Source of the DNA: Gloeopeniophorella convolvens
Lineage: Eukaryota; Basidiomycota; Agaricomycetes; Russulales
Length of the DNA: 64,000 nt
Assembly: GCA_022496205.1 (NCBI GenBank)
Contig: WTXD01000025.1
Coordinates: 124,001-188,000 of the forward strand
Direction of reading: 5' to 3'
Made by a program: the position numbers and the translations under genes. The notes beneath the pieces are model-generated. The model was not told where the DNA came from. It made no database searches and saw only the letters and a list, made by a program, of their open reading frames with translations. Numbering within the stretch: the stretch's first letter is position 1; every line of letters begins with the position of its first letter. Below, in pieces: positions 1 to 10,916 of the stretch.

Positions 1-1
1 C

Positions 2-34
2 AAGCAGGTCGCCGCGAGCAAATGCGGACTGTAG
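2..34 (+). CDS. Cerato-platanin copy 1, last 10 codons (partial)
   Basis: Only the C-terminus is inside the window: ten codons reading KQVAASKCGL and a TAG stop. They match the ends of the two complete cerato-platanins downstream (KQVAASNCGL at 2766 and KQVETSKCGL at 4527). The final Cys is the fourth of the conserved cysteines of the family. A likely 3'UTR intron follows at 43-104 (GTACGT donor, TTACAG acceptor), in the same place as in the other two copies. The rest of the gene lies to the left of the window. Cerato-platanins are small secreted fungal proteins with expansin-like folds that act at the hyphal surface and can be sensed by plants. Confidence 0.85.
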   Translation, partial: KQVAASKCGL

Positions 35-686
35 GCCCCCCAGTACGTGAATGGCCTGCATCATGCTCTCCGCGAAGATTCTGACCGGGACCAGTGCCTT
101 ACAGTCATGTGTAACAGACAATGGACACTGGCTTGGGGATTACCATGGACGCTTTGTACATCGTTACTTGTCGTGTATGGACATTTGTACTTGTTTTGTT
201 GCTAAACAGTACCGATGGACGGTCCTCTATTGTTGCCCCATTATGCTGTCAATAACACTTGTTTTCGAAAAGGAAAAAGAAAACGCTGCGATTAAGAGCA
301 GTGTTGCAGACTTCCTGATGTCCCGCGAAAATGTTGAAAAGCTGTCACGTGTCCGCGTCACTTGCATATTTGATGATGAGTGGTGCGCGTCTATCTCAGT
401 GTTAACTTTACGAACGACCAAGTGTCAACAGCGCTGCCGCCGGGGCACCTAAACAAGACATATGCTCCTATTAACTGGACCTTCTTCCCAGTCGCTGCAG
501 TATTGACTCAGCTGCCATTGTGCATCGTGGCTCCTTCATATGAGCTTTGGATCTTTGCAAACAACACTACACATAGTCAATAGCCTTCATTGGTCGATGA
601 AAGATGCTGAAGGTGCTTCACAAAGTCGGCTCGCGTCGAGTCCCGGGTGGACGAAACCGGTGCGCATCGCGGTGTAATTGCCTATT
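35..686. other. Intergenic, 3' side of cerato-platanin copy 1
   Basis: Contains the 3'UTR intron of copy 1 (43-104) and a downstream stretch with the words ACAATGGACAC and TGGACATTT, which recur in the 3' regions of copies 2 and 3. No convincing coding sequence. The tail of the minus-strand MCP1-like gene ends at 687. Confidence 0.6.
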
Positions 687-1468
687 TCATAAACGGTACA
701 CAAACGAATGCTTGAGAGCCGCGTGATACCGCTCCACTGTAGATGCAAACGCAAGCAGAGGCTCGCGCGCAAGCACAACAAGGCCCGTCAGCACAGGCAG
801 TACGCCCGCGGCCGCCAATGCCCGTCGTGTCCTGCGCTCCGGGAGTTTCAGATTCGGCGCCCATGTTGACCACATGATTTTGATTCCGTCAGCGGCATGC
901 AGTGCGACACCGAGAGCGAGCACGGAGTAGAGCATGGCGCTTCGGCTGGGCCATTCCGCGAGCGCAGCCTTGACGTACTCATAGTCGAGCTCAGAGGGGC
1001 CGAGGGACGAAATCGGCGGTGCAGGGTCTGCCGGCCCAAGGCGGTGCGTAATAAAGTGGACCGGAAGGAAGAAAAAGGCGACGGCATATCCGGTCGCGGA
1101 GAGCGCGCTAGAGAGCGGGCGAGGAGATTGTGGAGAGAAAAGACGCTTGAGCAGGGCGCTTGTAGAGTGAATGAGCAAAGGCGCGAAGACGAGGTAGCGC
1201 TCCCCGAAGCCCGTTTGGTAGTACTCTCTCCCAAGTAGCTAGTCATAGGACAATGTCTTAGCGACTGCCCAGGAGATGGGAAATGAGAGCGCACCATGGC
1301 CTGGGATGAGAGAGAGGCCCCGCCTAGATTCGCCATGGCGGGGGCCGAAAGGTGGATGAACAGAAAGGTCGTGATGAACGGAACAGAACCATGTGCGAGA
1401 GTAGTCAGCGCTGATGATGCGTGTGTGCGCCAACCTGGTGCAGCGTTAGGCTTGTCCGTGCCGTCCAT
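687..1468 (-). CDS. MCP1-like mitochondrial membrane protein
   Basis: Two-exon minus-strand gene, complement(join(687..1238,1295..1468)), 241 aa. The 56-bp intron (donor GTGCGC, acceptor GACTAG) joins in frame as SSQAM|LLGREYYQ. Landmarks resemble the Mcp1/DUF1691 family: an N-terminal hydrophobic helix with FLFIHLSAP, then LGGASL, then GREYYQTGFGERYLVFAPLLIHS, and a second block with PVHFITHRL before another hydrophobic helix. Yeast Mcp1 is an outer mitochondrial membrane partner of Vps13 at membrane contacts; that role here is inferred from family resemblance only. The start at 1468 (MDGTDKP) is the first Met upstream of the first helix in an open frame. It is unrelated to the cerato-platanins on either side and transcribed against them. 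Confidence 0.6.
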
Positions 1469-2254
1469 GAGTAAATGTGTCAAGACTCGTTGAACTCCGT
1501 ATCTGCGTCTAAGTAGTGCACTAGAATAAAGCTGCCTATGGTGTGATTTATTAGACAGTACGCTCGGAAGCCCCACAGGCACATTCCGATCGGAGAGTCG
1601 ACTTACAGATGTTGTCCTGGGTGTGACGATGACTCCTCCCAACGCAAGGTGGACTGGAGGGACAGTTGAACTTGTGCGTGGCGCGGAACCGGTCCGCTTC
1701 CTTCGGATTCGGCTCGGACTTTTCGGCCCGCTTTGCTGTGCTTTGATCCGCCAGCGGGTTGGACTTTTCGAGGTATTTTGCGGGTTGAGCCTCGCCCACC
1801 ACTTGCTCCTCTCCGGGTCATTCTCACAGCATCGAACAGTTCCCGAGGCTTCGAGCCGTTACGATTTCCTAAACGAAGCTGCACCCGTGATTCAAGATGT
1901 CCATGGACGGTCATTACACCCCGCGAGCGACCCACCAACGTCATGTTTTTGGTCAAGAACACCGCCTACGCTTCGTAACTGCAGCATCTTCAATATTCGC
2001 CTGCCGAAAAGCACTCTTCCTATGATCTAGTCAATGGCCTTGCATGTTTCCCGCATAATGCGCACTGTCACTTGACCTGATTCGGGCTTGTTTCGGCACT
2101 CCCCCGCCCCCTTCTGTGCTTATTTTGGCCGCGAAGCCCCACTCCAGAACCGCATGAGGCTGCCGTCCACGCGCTACGGAATGTCCACCGCCGCTCCAGA
2201 ATCAACCTGGGGGCCTTGGCCCGACATCTGCGCCCGCTCGTCGGATTCTGTGCA
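1469..2254. other. Intergenic, upstream of cerato-platanin copy 2
   Basis: No gene seen. From about 1715 it shares diverged words with the region upstream of copy 3, for example GATCCGCCAGCGG versus GATCCGTCGGCGG and GGACGGTCATTACACC versus GAACGGACATTATACACC. This suggests that regulatory DNA was duplicated with the gene. Confidence 0.5.
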
Positions 2255-2260
2255 TATAAA
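2255..2260 (+). promoter_or_regulatory. TATA box of cerato-platanin copy 2
   Basis: TATAAA lies 92 bp upstream of the ATG at 2352. The paralogue downstream has the same hexamer 91 bp before its ATG, so this is probably the core promoter. A short pyrimidine-rich leader follows. Confidence 0.65.
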
Positions 2261-2351
2261 GCCTCCTCGGTCAAGGGGGTTTTCCAGCATCGCTCGTCCT
2301 TAGCATTCGCCCAAACGTACACCACCCCCGCACTCAATTTCCGTCTTCGCC

Positions 2352-2768
2352 ATGAAGTTCACGTCCTCCATCGTTGCCCTCGTTGCCTTCTTCTCCGTTG
2401 CGTCTGCCACCGACGTGCGATTTGACCAGACATATGACAATGCCAGCGGCTCGCTCGCCACGGTCGCGTGTTCCGATGGCGCCAATGGCCTCCTCACGAA
2501 GGGCTTTACCACCTTCGGGTCCCTTCCTTCGTTCCCCAACATTGGCGCAGCCCAGGCGGTCGGAGGATTCAATTCAGCAGCGTGTGGAACTTGTTGGCAG
2601 TTGACTTTCAACGGGAAGAGCATCTTCGTCACAGCCATCGACCACGCCGGCGACGGTTTCAACATTGCTCTCGAGGCCATGAACACTCTCACGAACGGCC
2701 AGGCAGAATTCCTTGGTGTAGTCAACGTGACTTCCAAGCAGGTTGCCGCCAGCAATTGCGGGTTGTAA
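2352..2768 (+). CDS. Cerato-platanin copy 2, secreted
   Basis: Intronless coding sequence of 138 aa. The first 19 residues are a clear signal peptide (MKFTS start, hydrophobic core, cleavage expected after VASA). The mature part has four cysteines (VACSD, SAACG, GTCWQ, SNCGL) and the CGTCWQ and AIDHAGDGFNIALEAMN blocks typical of cerato-platanins. Known role: small secreted, surface-active double-psi barrel proteins that bind chitin oligomers, loosen wall polymers without hydrolysis and can trigger plant defence. A probable 3'UTR intron lies at 2774-2834 (GTACGT to TTTTAG), only five bases after the stop. TATA at 2255. It is a paralogue of the gene at 4114 with the same length and domain borders. 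No lesions seen. Confidence 0.93.
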   Translation: MKFTSSIVALVAFFSVASATDVRFDQTYDNASGSLATVACSDGANGLLTKGFTTFGSLPSFPNIGAAQAVGGFNSAACGTCWQLTFNGKSIFVTAIDHAGDGFNIALEAMNTLTNGQAEFLGVVNVTSKQVAASNCGL

Positions 2769-2834
2769 ACTCGGTACGTATGGTTCCCGAGTTCCTCCTA
2801 CGTCATGATGCTGAATTATGCAACTACGTTTTAG

Positions 2835-4017
2835 GACATTGACAGTACAATGGACACTTGACTGCGGACTTTTACGGACAATTCGTGCTTCGCTAACGGT
2901 TCCATACAAACATTTGCGCGTACTGTTGGCTACATACATATCAATGTTTTTTGTGACGGACTGTCCATGGGGCTATTTGATGACATCTGCTCAGAAGAAT
3001 CAGTGGGAATCCCAGCGTAGAGTCTTTCACGACGCCTGAGACTGAGGGGACCGGCCGCCAGCAGCGGCGCCCCACTTACACGTGCGCATGCTGGGAACAG
3101 TTAAGTATCAAGATGGCCGCAAATGGTATCAATTACGTGATTGCATGCCACATGGCAGGGTTTTCCATTGGTTCCAGTGTTGGATTTCTCCTTCCGGTGC
3201 ATCAGCCTCTTTGGCGGTCGCCACGGTGCTACCCATCTACCTCTCCCCACTTCCATGTCCTTGGCCATCCATACACATTTGCCGCCCGGGACGCGAGACT
3301 CCCGACACACCTGGAACCCCGTTACGACTCATGTTCGGAAAGTTGTCACATGAGCCTACGCCACTTCATACATCATAAGAAACGCATGGCGCAGTATTCT
3401 TTCTTTTTTTCAACCCACTTTACGTTTTCCTTGTGACTTTGCCAACACCAGCGGTCGAACTGGCAGAACTCTTCTAGCCTGAGATGCACTGGAAGAGACT
3501 CAGTAGATTCGGCACAGTCACTTCGGTCCGCGCTGCTCTGATCCGTCGGCGGAGTATGCTTATTGAGGTTGTATTGAGGCGCTGCGTGGCTAAGCAACTT
3601 TGCTCACCACCTTCCTCTAACCTTCACAGCGTCACAGCTCTTGAAGAATCAGCGCAGCGTCTTTTCTCAGGTCAATGACGCGCACCTCATGGTCACGCTG
3701 ATATGAACGGACATTATACACCGTAGCATTCCCCAATTGCGTCAAGCCTTTTCAGTCACTGGCATCGCCTACACCGTAAGCGCAACGTCTCCAGACATTG
3801 ACCGCCCGTATTTTGATCTAGTTAATGAGCCGCTTCCGCTCTGCGTCGTTCGGCTTCCGGGGTTTGCTTCGGTTCTGCTACTTCCTGTGAGCGAGACGCT
3901 CACAGGCTCCACTCTTTCACCGCACGGGACTGCCGACCGTGCGCAGGGCAAACAACTTGGCGACGCCCCGAACTTCGGTGATCAATGGGTTTGCTGTGTT
4001 GCACTGTATCTCACTCG
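2835..4017. other. Intergenic between cerato-platanin copies 2 and 3
   Basis: Holds the 3' end of copy 2 and the upstream region of copy 3. The part from about 3510 on resembles the upstream region of copy 2. No coding sequence supported. Confidence 0.5.
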
Positions 4018-4023
4018 TATAAA
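4018..4023 (+). promoter_or_regulatory. TATA box of cerato-platanin copy 3
   Basis: TATAAA 91 bp upstream of the ATG at 4114, matching the spacing in copy 2. The leader after it is rich in TCTCGCTCTCG-type pyrimidine repeats. Confidence 0.65.
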
Positions 4024-4113
4024 GACCCTCAAACCAGCGGACGACTTCATTATCGTTCTCCCCATCGCTCTCGCTCTCGTTCTCATCCACTCAGTTCACG
4101 CGCTATTCTTATC

Positions 4114-4530
4114 ATGAAGTTCACCTCCGCTGTACTCGCCCTCGCTGCCTTCGTCTCTGCCGCATCTGCTACCGATGTGCGCTATGATGAGACATACGAC
4201 GATGCAAACGGCTCCCTCTCCACGGTCGCATGTTCCGACGGCTCTAACGGGTTTCTTACGAAGGGGTTCCCCACGTTCGGCTCCATCCCTACATTCCCTA
4301 ACATTGGCGCTGCACAAGCTATCGAAGGATGGAACTCGGCATCGTGCGGGTCGTGCTGGGAGTTGACGTACGGCGATAATAGCATCATCATCACTGCCAT
4401 CGACCACGCCAGCGATGGCTTCAACATCGCGCTCGAAGCGATGAACACCCTGACGGACGGGCAGGCAGTGGCTCTCGGTGAAGTCAGCGTGACTGCGAAG
4501 CAGGTGGAAACAAGCAAGTGCGGGCTGTGA
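4114..4530 (+). CDS. Cerato-platanin copy 3, secreted
   Basis: Intronless, 138 aa, the same length as copy 2. An open frame extends upstream to 3985, but the ATG at 4114 is chosen because it opens a standard signal peptide (MKFTSAVLALAAF, cleavage expected after ASA) and sits 91 bp after the TATA box. The mature protein has the four family cysteines (VACSD, SASCG, GSCWE, SKCGL) and the AIDHASDGFNIALEAMN block. A probable 3'UTR intron is at 4539-4597 (GTATGA to CACAG). The CDS differs from copy 2 by many substitutions but no indels, so the duplication is not recent and both copies look maintained. Confidence 0.93.
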   Translation: MKFTSAVLALAAFVSAASATDVRYDETYDDANGSLSTVACSDGSNGFLTKGFPTFGSIPTFPNIGAAQAIEGWNSASCGSCWELTYGDNSIIITAIDHASDGFNIALEAMNTLTDGQAVALGEVSVTAKQVETSKCGL

Positions 4531-4597
4531 GCCCACAGGTATGAGGCTCCTCATGTGCTGCTATCGGTCATGGGACTAACAACTCGGCACATCACAG

Positions 4598-7500
4598 ATG
4601 ATAACCCTGGCTTACGGACTTGACGGACAGCAGGCGTATTGACGAGGTCGATTGTTCATGGACATTTACGCCATATTTATTGTGTTCGATGCTTACCCGT
4701 CGTGGCTTCGTGATGTTGCTCCGGATCCTGCTTGCAATTGATGACGCTACGATCGACAGTGCCAACTTTTTCCAAGATTTCTTGCAAGCGATGAGATAAT
4801 TCAGGACCACTTGCACTTCGCCAATCCAACAGCGCGCAAAATGAACAACATTCGTAAGTGACTCGCCTGGACCCAACCGCTCGGGGTGATCAATACTCGA
4901 TACGCATCGAGTTCCTTACGGTAACGAGCGGCTACAACCTCCATGCGAACGCTCAGGAGGTCGTGCTGCAGAACTCTAGAGACATTTTGTGATTGAGATT
5001 TCAGAAAGCAACCAGAGACCCCTCCAAGCGTAGCGTCTGCGCGGCGACAAACAGCCAATCAGAGTGAGCTTCGGCCCGCAGTCCGACCATCCGAGTCGTA
5101 AGCAGAGATAGGCGCCAAGCGACGGACTGGTCGCTTTTGCCGGGTGGACGTTGGCTACGGACGGCTTCGGTCTCGCCACCATGTGCTGCTGGCATGTGCT
5201 CCGGTCTTTCCACGTCCCAACCTCTTCCTAACGCGAGCCAGCACTGAGCCAGCACGCACGTCAGCATGTCAAACCTCCGGCATCAACTCTATCGCCTCTC
5301 ATGAGTAGGCATGCAAGGCTTGCTCTACTTGGTCTAGCGACGAGAGAAGACTCCTACTGTGGCCAATCAGTACGCGACCGCAAACAGGCGACCCTTGGAT
5401 CCATTCCGGTGTGGTCCCGGAGGGTATGCGTCTTCCGCCGCCCGACATCAATCGCCGACAACTTCTGGCGTATTGGTAAAAGGAACACGCGAACCGGGGC
5501 TGTTCAAGCGATGCCCACCAACTAAACCCGTAACAATTGAGATTTGCTGAACGTTCTATTCGTCTGATTCTGATTCGTCTGTTGGGTAGAGCCCAACATG
5601 AGCCTGCAGGAAATCAATACTCGCGCACGTGCTTCGATGGATGCTGATGCTTTCCCCAACGGGGTGCCTCAGCGGAAGCCGCTGCCTACGTTGTATCAAC
5701 CGTTCCTGCGCGAGATACAAGACGCCGTTTACCAACGCCGCCGTGCAGTGCGAGCTCTGCTTCGCATCGGCAAAATCTCAAGTGGTCTAGTCTGTAGATG
5801 GCTGCCGTATAGCCGTGGCCGAACGTCCTTATCTGACCTCTTGCAGGGTGTGGCGGGCACAAGATTATATTCCGGGTGGGTGTAAGGCTGTGTGATCGTG
5901 ACGCGGAGAGTGGCGCTCTGGGATCGCACCCTACCTTCCCGGCGGCTCATCGACATGCCGGGAGCTCTTTGTCCCTGTAATGCCAGATGGTCCGTTGCGG
6001 AATCCCACAGCAGCGCTGGTTGTCACCATCGCCCTCGAATCGCCCTTACTCCTGAATATTCCTTGCATGCGCGATTCTCAGGTACGCCACCTTCACCTCG
6101 CGCCACCGGCATCGGGACGAACGTCGCCGGCTAATACCCTTTTAGTGATGTTCATGAAGAATGAAGATTTTTGTAGCACGTGGACCCTGAGCTCTCAAGG
6201 ACCCTCGTTCGCACGCCGCGGATTAGCCTTGATTCGCTGAGCTGAGGTGGAAGTGCGTGACCTTGCCGCCGCTGGCTATTGTTGTCTCATGTAGCCATTT
6301 CAACCTCTAGTCATCAAACCCGAAGAGAGTATCCGAGTTTCCGGTGCCACGATCCTATGCAAGGCTGATACCCGACACACAGGCGTGGTGAGAAGGTTGG
6401 AGCGTAGCTCACAAGCAACCAGGTTCGGTGGAAGAAGTCGTCACCAAAAGGCAAACCCGTCTGGCCTCAAGTCTTGTGTCCCCATCAATATCTGTGGAAA
6501 CCAGGAAAAAGCGGCATTAGATCCTCTCAAATATGTAGGTGGCAAGGGTCGGCATCGGGCCTAAGACCCCCCGACGTTTGAGCTTGGTCTCACTTTCTCG
6601 AGAGAGCAATAGTCTGGAAGCCAGGGGGCTCTGATAGTGCGGCACCGGCGTACCAATCCAAGGTTGGCTTCTCCCCCGCTCGAGTAGCCAATCATGTTAA
6701 CCGCCAATGCGAGTCGTGCCTTGAAGGGCTCGCGTGCTTGAGAAGGCTTGAGACCAGACCGGTCTACAACCCTCTATAACTTATGAGGAGCAACCTGCTG
6801 AATTGAAATTATTAATTCGATAATTTGGAGTGCCAGGTCCGAATGCCACTATTGCCGGGCCCTCAAATCTTGAAAGAGCACCCGTTCTTGGGGTGTTCGA
6901 TATCTGAATTGCCCGGAGGATTTCCCGGGACGGGTCGTCGAGGACCGGTGACCTAATCCAGGACTCGGCATCGCGCAACAACATGGGCGAGGCCGTGACG
7001 GCTATTCTAAGTTGAGAATGCACTCAGCGTACGGATGGCCTCAAAAGGGGGCCCCGAGACCGAGGTTTTCCTCGCGGGTACAGGAGGTGCGGATCGCCCG
7101 GCAGCATGCATTGAAAAGCTGCTTTTCACCGCAGCGCTATCGTTGAATAACATAGAGGTTGACCCACCAGCTTTCTATCGGAACGGGAAGACCGGTCGGG
7201 TCGGAGTGTCCGAATGCTACGTTCGAATCCGCCTCGTAGATCCAGGCTAATGTGTGCTCGTGCAGATGCCCTGGGCCGTGGGCCATGGGGGTAGTGCCCG
7301 GCGGGCAGCCGGGGAGGCGTGAAACCTCAGAGGCTGGCGCACAGCATTGCAATCTCAGGCCTCGGCCTGGGGCGCGCCGCATAGCGGTGTGGCGGGTAGA
7401 GCGGGAATAAGCGGACGAAATGGTGCCATGATGGTCAGAAGTGTGACCAGCCACGGATACCGCCGAATCGCTATTCATCCCTGCCTGTATGCCGGGAAGC

Positions 7501-8146
7501 CAGGAAAGGGCCTGAGGATTTGCAACTTGCTGCAATGCAGATGGGCGCCCAGGGACGAGCGCGCGCCGTGAGGCTACCAAGTGGCGTTGAGTACCAAATG
7601 CGTCAAAAGGGGTCCGAGTCGGCGGCGGAGGACATCGTGAGAATGACGAGATGTCCAATCCCCGCGCACGACGTTCCAGACCAAGCATCCAACCATCACA
7701 ACGCTGACAGAAAGTGGGTTAGACTCGACTCCGCATCAGGATGCCGACATCCGCGGAGGCGTTGTAGGCTTTCGGGAGACGTCTCGACATCGAAGTGGAG
7801 GAAGCTTATCATTGCAGACGCGCCTGATGGTCTAGCCGTGCTCAAGGTAACTTTTTCCCAAGTATGGCACGAAAGCAAAGCTTTTCGTTTCGTCGTCAAT
7901 CATCCTTTGGAATCCCAAGACTCTGGCTCTCTGCAGAACAGGGTCACCGAGTCGGCTCGTCAGGCTGCGCCATGAGATTCTGATGACCAAATGGATCTCA
8001 GGAGCGATCGAGCTCTGCGGCTTTCCGCGTCCGGCCGAGCCACCGGATCTCGATGCAGTTGTCCGAACACAATGAAGTCGGGAGGAGGCGCGCATGTCAC
8101 AGGTTTTCTCAAATCTGAATTTCCCGTGCGCGTCCTTTCACCCTCC
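4598..8146. other. Gene-poor tract of 3.5 kb
   Basis: No open frame here shows family motifs, a signal peptide or a plausible splice-joined product. Open frames are short, on both strands and overlapping. No terminal repeats or tRNA were seen. It may be decayed repeat DNA; I could not identify it. Confidence 0.5.
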
Positions 8147-8153
8147 TATATAA
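8147..8153 (+). promoter_or_regulatory. Possible TATA box of the HMG-box gene
   Basis: TATATAA 130 bp upstream of the ATG at 8283, in the expected direction and followed by a pyrimidine-rich leader. Supported by position only. Confidence 0.4.
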
Positions 8154-8282
8154 CCTTCACCAGCGCCCATGACGGCGCTATCTAGACCGTCCTTATTCCC
8201 ACTCACCTGCGCCATATCGCCCTTGGCCACTCTACCACTGGCTCCTTCGCCAACGTCTATTTATTCCTTGTAACGACTACCG

Positions 8283-9821
8283 ATGTCGCTCGCAGGAAGC
8301 CTTGTCTCGGGCTGGATGCCCTCCTGCAGCGATAACGACGATGTAGACATTAGCAATATCTCATACCCCGTCAAGTTGTCTGACGACCTCCCGATATCAT
8401 CTCCTGCTCTCAGTCGCACATCCTCACTCGATTCCTATTCCGCTCATGTCATGTCCTTCGACCAGTCTCCTCCATCGCCTGGCTCCTCTGAGGACCACCC
8501 AGATACCTACCGCACTGACTCGCCCGTTGGGCCTCTCTCCTCTTCGGATCGCCGCGCCATCCGCAACCGCATGCGCGATCCGGGCTGGGTCCCTCGACCG
8601 CGCAATGCTTTCATCATCTTCCGCTGCGAATACTCACGCAAGCACGCCCGTGACTCGAGCGATGGCTCCGACAACAAGTCCACCGACAAAACGTTGTCCA
8701 AGCGCGCTGGCGAAGAATGGCGTCGCCTATCAGATGAAGAACGCCAGAAGTACCACATCCGCGCTAGCGAGGAGAAGGCCGCGCATTCGTCTCAAAATCC
8801 GGACTACCGCTTCAAGCCGGTCCGCCACCCACCGCCTGGCTCACCACCCACGCTCGAGCGCGCGCAACCAATGGCCGGCGCAACGATCGCGGCGCACAGG
8901 TTGCCTCTCTTATCCTGCGCAGCGAGCGTGGAGTTTCGCTCGCCGCAGACGAAAGAAAGCTGCATCGGAACTTGCTGCCCCGGCGTCTTCCTCTTTTGGA
9001 GTTCTGGGGAGGCGCCGTTCCGCTTCAATGCCACAGCCGGTCGCCGCTCCACGGGGCCTTGTTTTCCCCTCAAAGCCCAAGACGCCAGCGCCAGTTTCGT
9101 GCATGTCGAGCCCGGGTCCAGCTCCTCTCGATTTTGACATGCTCTCCGGTAGCGAAGTGGACGATTCGCCGCTGTATACCCCGGTCGTGCCCGCGTCGCC
9201 CATGTTGCACGGGCTCCAGTTCGGGTCCCAGATAACGCCTCTCCATGAGTACCAGTTGTCGCTTCTGGACGAAGCAACGGACTGCAGTATCGACATGAAC
9301 GGCTCTCAAGTACGCATTCCATCTCGTCTGCCAGCACAGTGTTATTTATACCACGTTCGCAGTATTCCTCAATGTCATTTGGCGTTTCTGCAGGGGCATA
9401 CTCCTATACCGACCCAAGCTCCAACATATATCAGCAGTTCTCGTTCGCCGACGCCAACACATACCCCCCTTTGCTGGACACGACATCACCATTCGCCGAC
9501 TGGGCATGTGCCACCACCACCTCAGAGTCGTGCTCGACCCTCGCGGGTGCGGTCGCTCCCTCAGCGCACATCCCCAAGGCCACCGATACCGGCGTGAGCG
9601 GGCTCTCCGGCCCGCCGCCCCTGCCTATACCCTTCACCCTCCAGCACGTTCCGTCGACACTTGACGAAATCCCCGCTACGCTCTGGGGCGCAGACTACAC
9701 GCAAGTCGCAACGCCCGGGCTCGCCGCGTTCGGCGGCGTGCCTGGTGCCGTCCCGAGCGGCGCAGCGGGATACGAAGTGGCCGCCGAGGCCAGCTTTAAC
9801 GAATTCATCAACGCTTTGTAA
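8283..9821 (+). CDS. HMG-box transcription factor (MATA-HMG type)
   Basis: Model join(8283..8819,8923..9309,9363..9821), 460 aa. The HMG box is about residues 102-180: PRPRNAFIIFRCEY at helix 1, LSKRAGEEWRRLSDEERQKY in helix 2 and NPDYRFKP at the end. This PRPxNAFI...YPDY pattern is that of fungal MATA-HMG regulators, which bind the DNA minor groove and often control mating or development. Exon 2 opens with a basic run (RRRRKK) as expected after the box. The second intron (53 bp, GTACGC to TTCGCAG) is firm and joins NGSQ to YSSMSFG. The first intron (103 bp) has a rare GTCCGC donor and is less sure; without it the frame runs to a stop at 9137. The C-terminus is Ser/Pro/Thr-rich, as in activation regions. 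Confidence 0.75.
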
Positions 9822-10842
9822 GATCTGACGACGTTCTCTCTTCGCATCTGCATCTGTCTGCATTGTTCGTTCACACTCTTCGCTCTCCCCTCTCCTCGCC
9901 TGTGTGTGGCTTGACCTAACCCCTTCGTGTTCGGCATTCCTCCCTTCCGTACGGTCGCCGCAGCCCACTGCTTCATCTCTTCATTGTAGCAATAGTTGAA
10001 AAGCCGGTGCCATTCGTCAGCGCACTGGCCTGTATGCTTTGTTCATTCGCTTCGCACTGCTCATATGTGCAATATACCCGTCGTCGACGTGTGTTGTGCT
10101 GCTTGTACCATCGTCTCAGTCTGCTACTCCGTTGACCGCCCCTATCCCGATTTCCACCCCACCCCCGGACGCGCTCCATTAGGCTTCATTCCCAGACGGG
10201 GTCGGAGGATGAGTCAGCGCACGAGTGAGATCCAGGGGCACAGGGCAGCGCGATTTGCTCCCGCCGCCGGGCGGGTAGGCTGTTTGCATCCTTCGGACTG
10301 CACTCAGGTGCGGGTTATACCGCGACTGCTGCTTACGATGTGGCCCACCAACGGCGGACATGCGTCATCGACATTGATATTGATCGCGGGATTGACAAAA
10401 GCGTGCGAGTAGCGCCTAGCGGCAAAACGGCACCACCACAACGCCTTGTCTTCTCTACGTCTGGGGTTCGAGAGCAAAATCGTATCAGCATTATAATAGA
10501 TTTGGTGCCACCGTCACTTATGGTTACGTGCGGCACGGCTTCTAGTGGATTGGACAGACTGTATCGGGGATGGAAATGGCTCGGAGGGGGGTTGCAAATG
10601 GACTAGCGGCTAGGAGCGGGGCATGCGAGCTAACCGTGCTAGCGTACTGCCCTTGTGACCAGCGGACAGGACCTCTAGTAGACCGCTAGGGCGTGAGCGC
10701 AACCAAGACGATACATGAATTTAATTCATTGACGGAAAGGAGAAGATGGGTGTTAGTATGGCAACGTGCAATGGGGCCACTTTCTGCAAGACAATTGATG
10801 AGGGACGGTAAATAGCTTGGGCCTGCATATTATCGAAAAATA
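9822..10842. other. Intergenic between HMG gene and tRNA
   Basis: Pyrimidine-rich 3' flank of the HMG gene to about 9980, then unassigned DNA. No gene supported. Confidence 0.5.
10836..10840 (-). terminator. Pol III terminator of tRNA-Val
   Basis: A run of five T on the minus strand (AAAAA on the plus strand) starts two bases after the tRNA 3' end, as expected for RNA polymerase III termination. Confidence 0.75.
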
Positions 10843-10916
10843 TGATTCGACCCGGGCTCGAACCGGGGACCTTCTGTGTGTTAGACAGATGCGATAACCA
10901 ACTACGCCATCGAACC
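10843..10916 (-). tRNA. tRNA-Val (anticodon AAC)
   Basis: The 74-nt minus-strand sequence folds as a complete cloverleaf. The acceptor arm pairs GGTTCGA with TCGAATC (one G-U) and has discriminator A. The D arm carries box A (TGGCGTAGTTGG). The anticodon stem TCTGT/ACAGA encloses loop CTAACAC with anticodon AAC. The T arm is CCCGG/CCGGG with loop TTCGAGC, containing box B. No intron. CCA is not encoded, as usual in eukaryotes. Confidence 0.95.

Noticed and set aside
10460..10475. GGGGTTCGAGAGC as a tRNA T-arm
   Set aside because: No cloverleaf can be formed around it and box B is incomplete.
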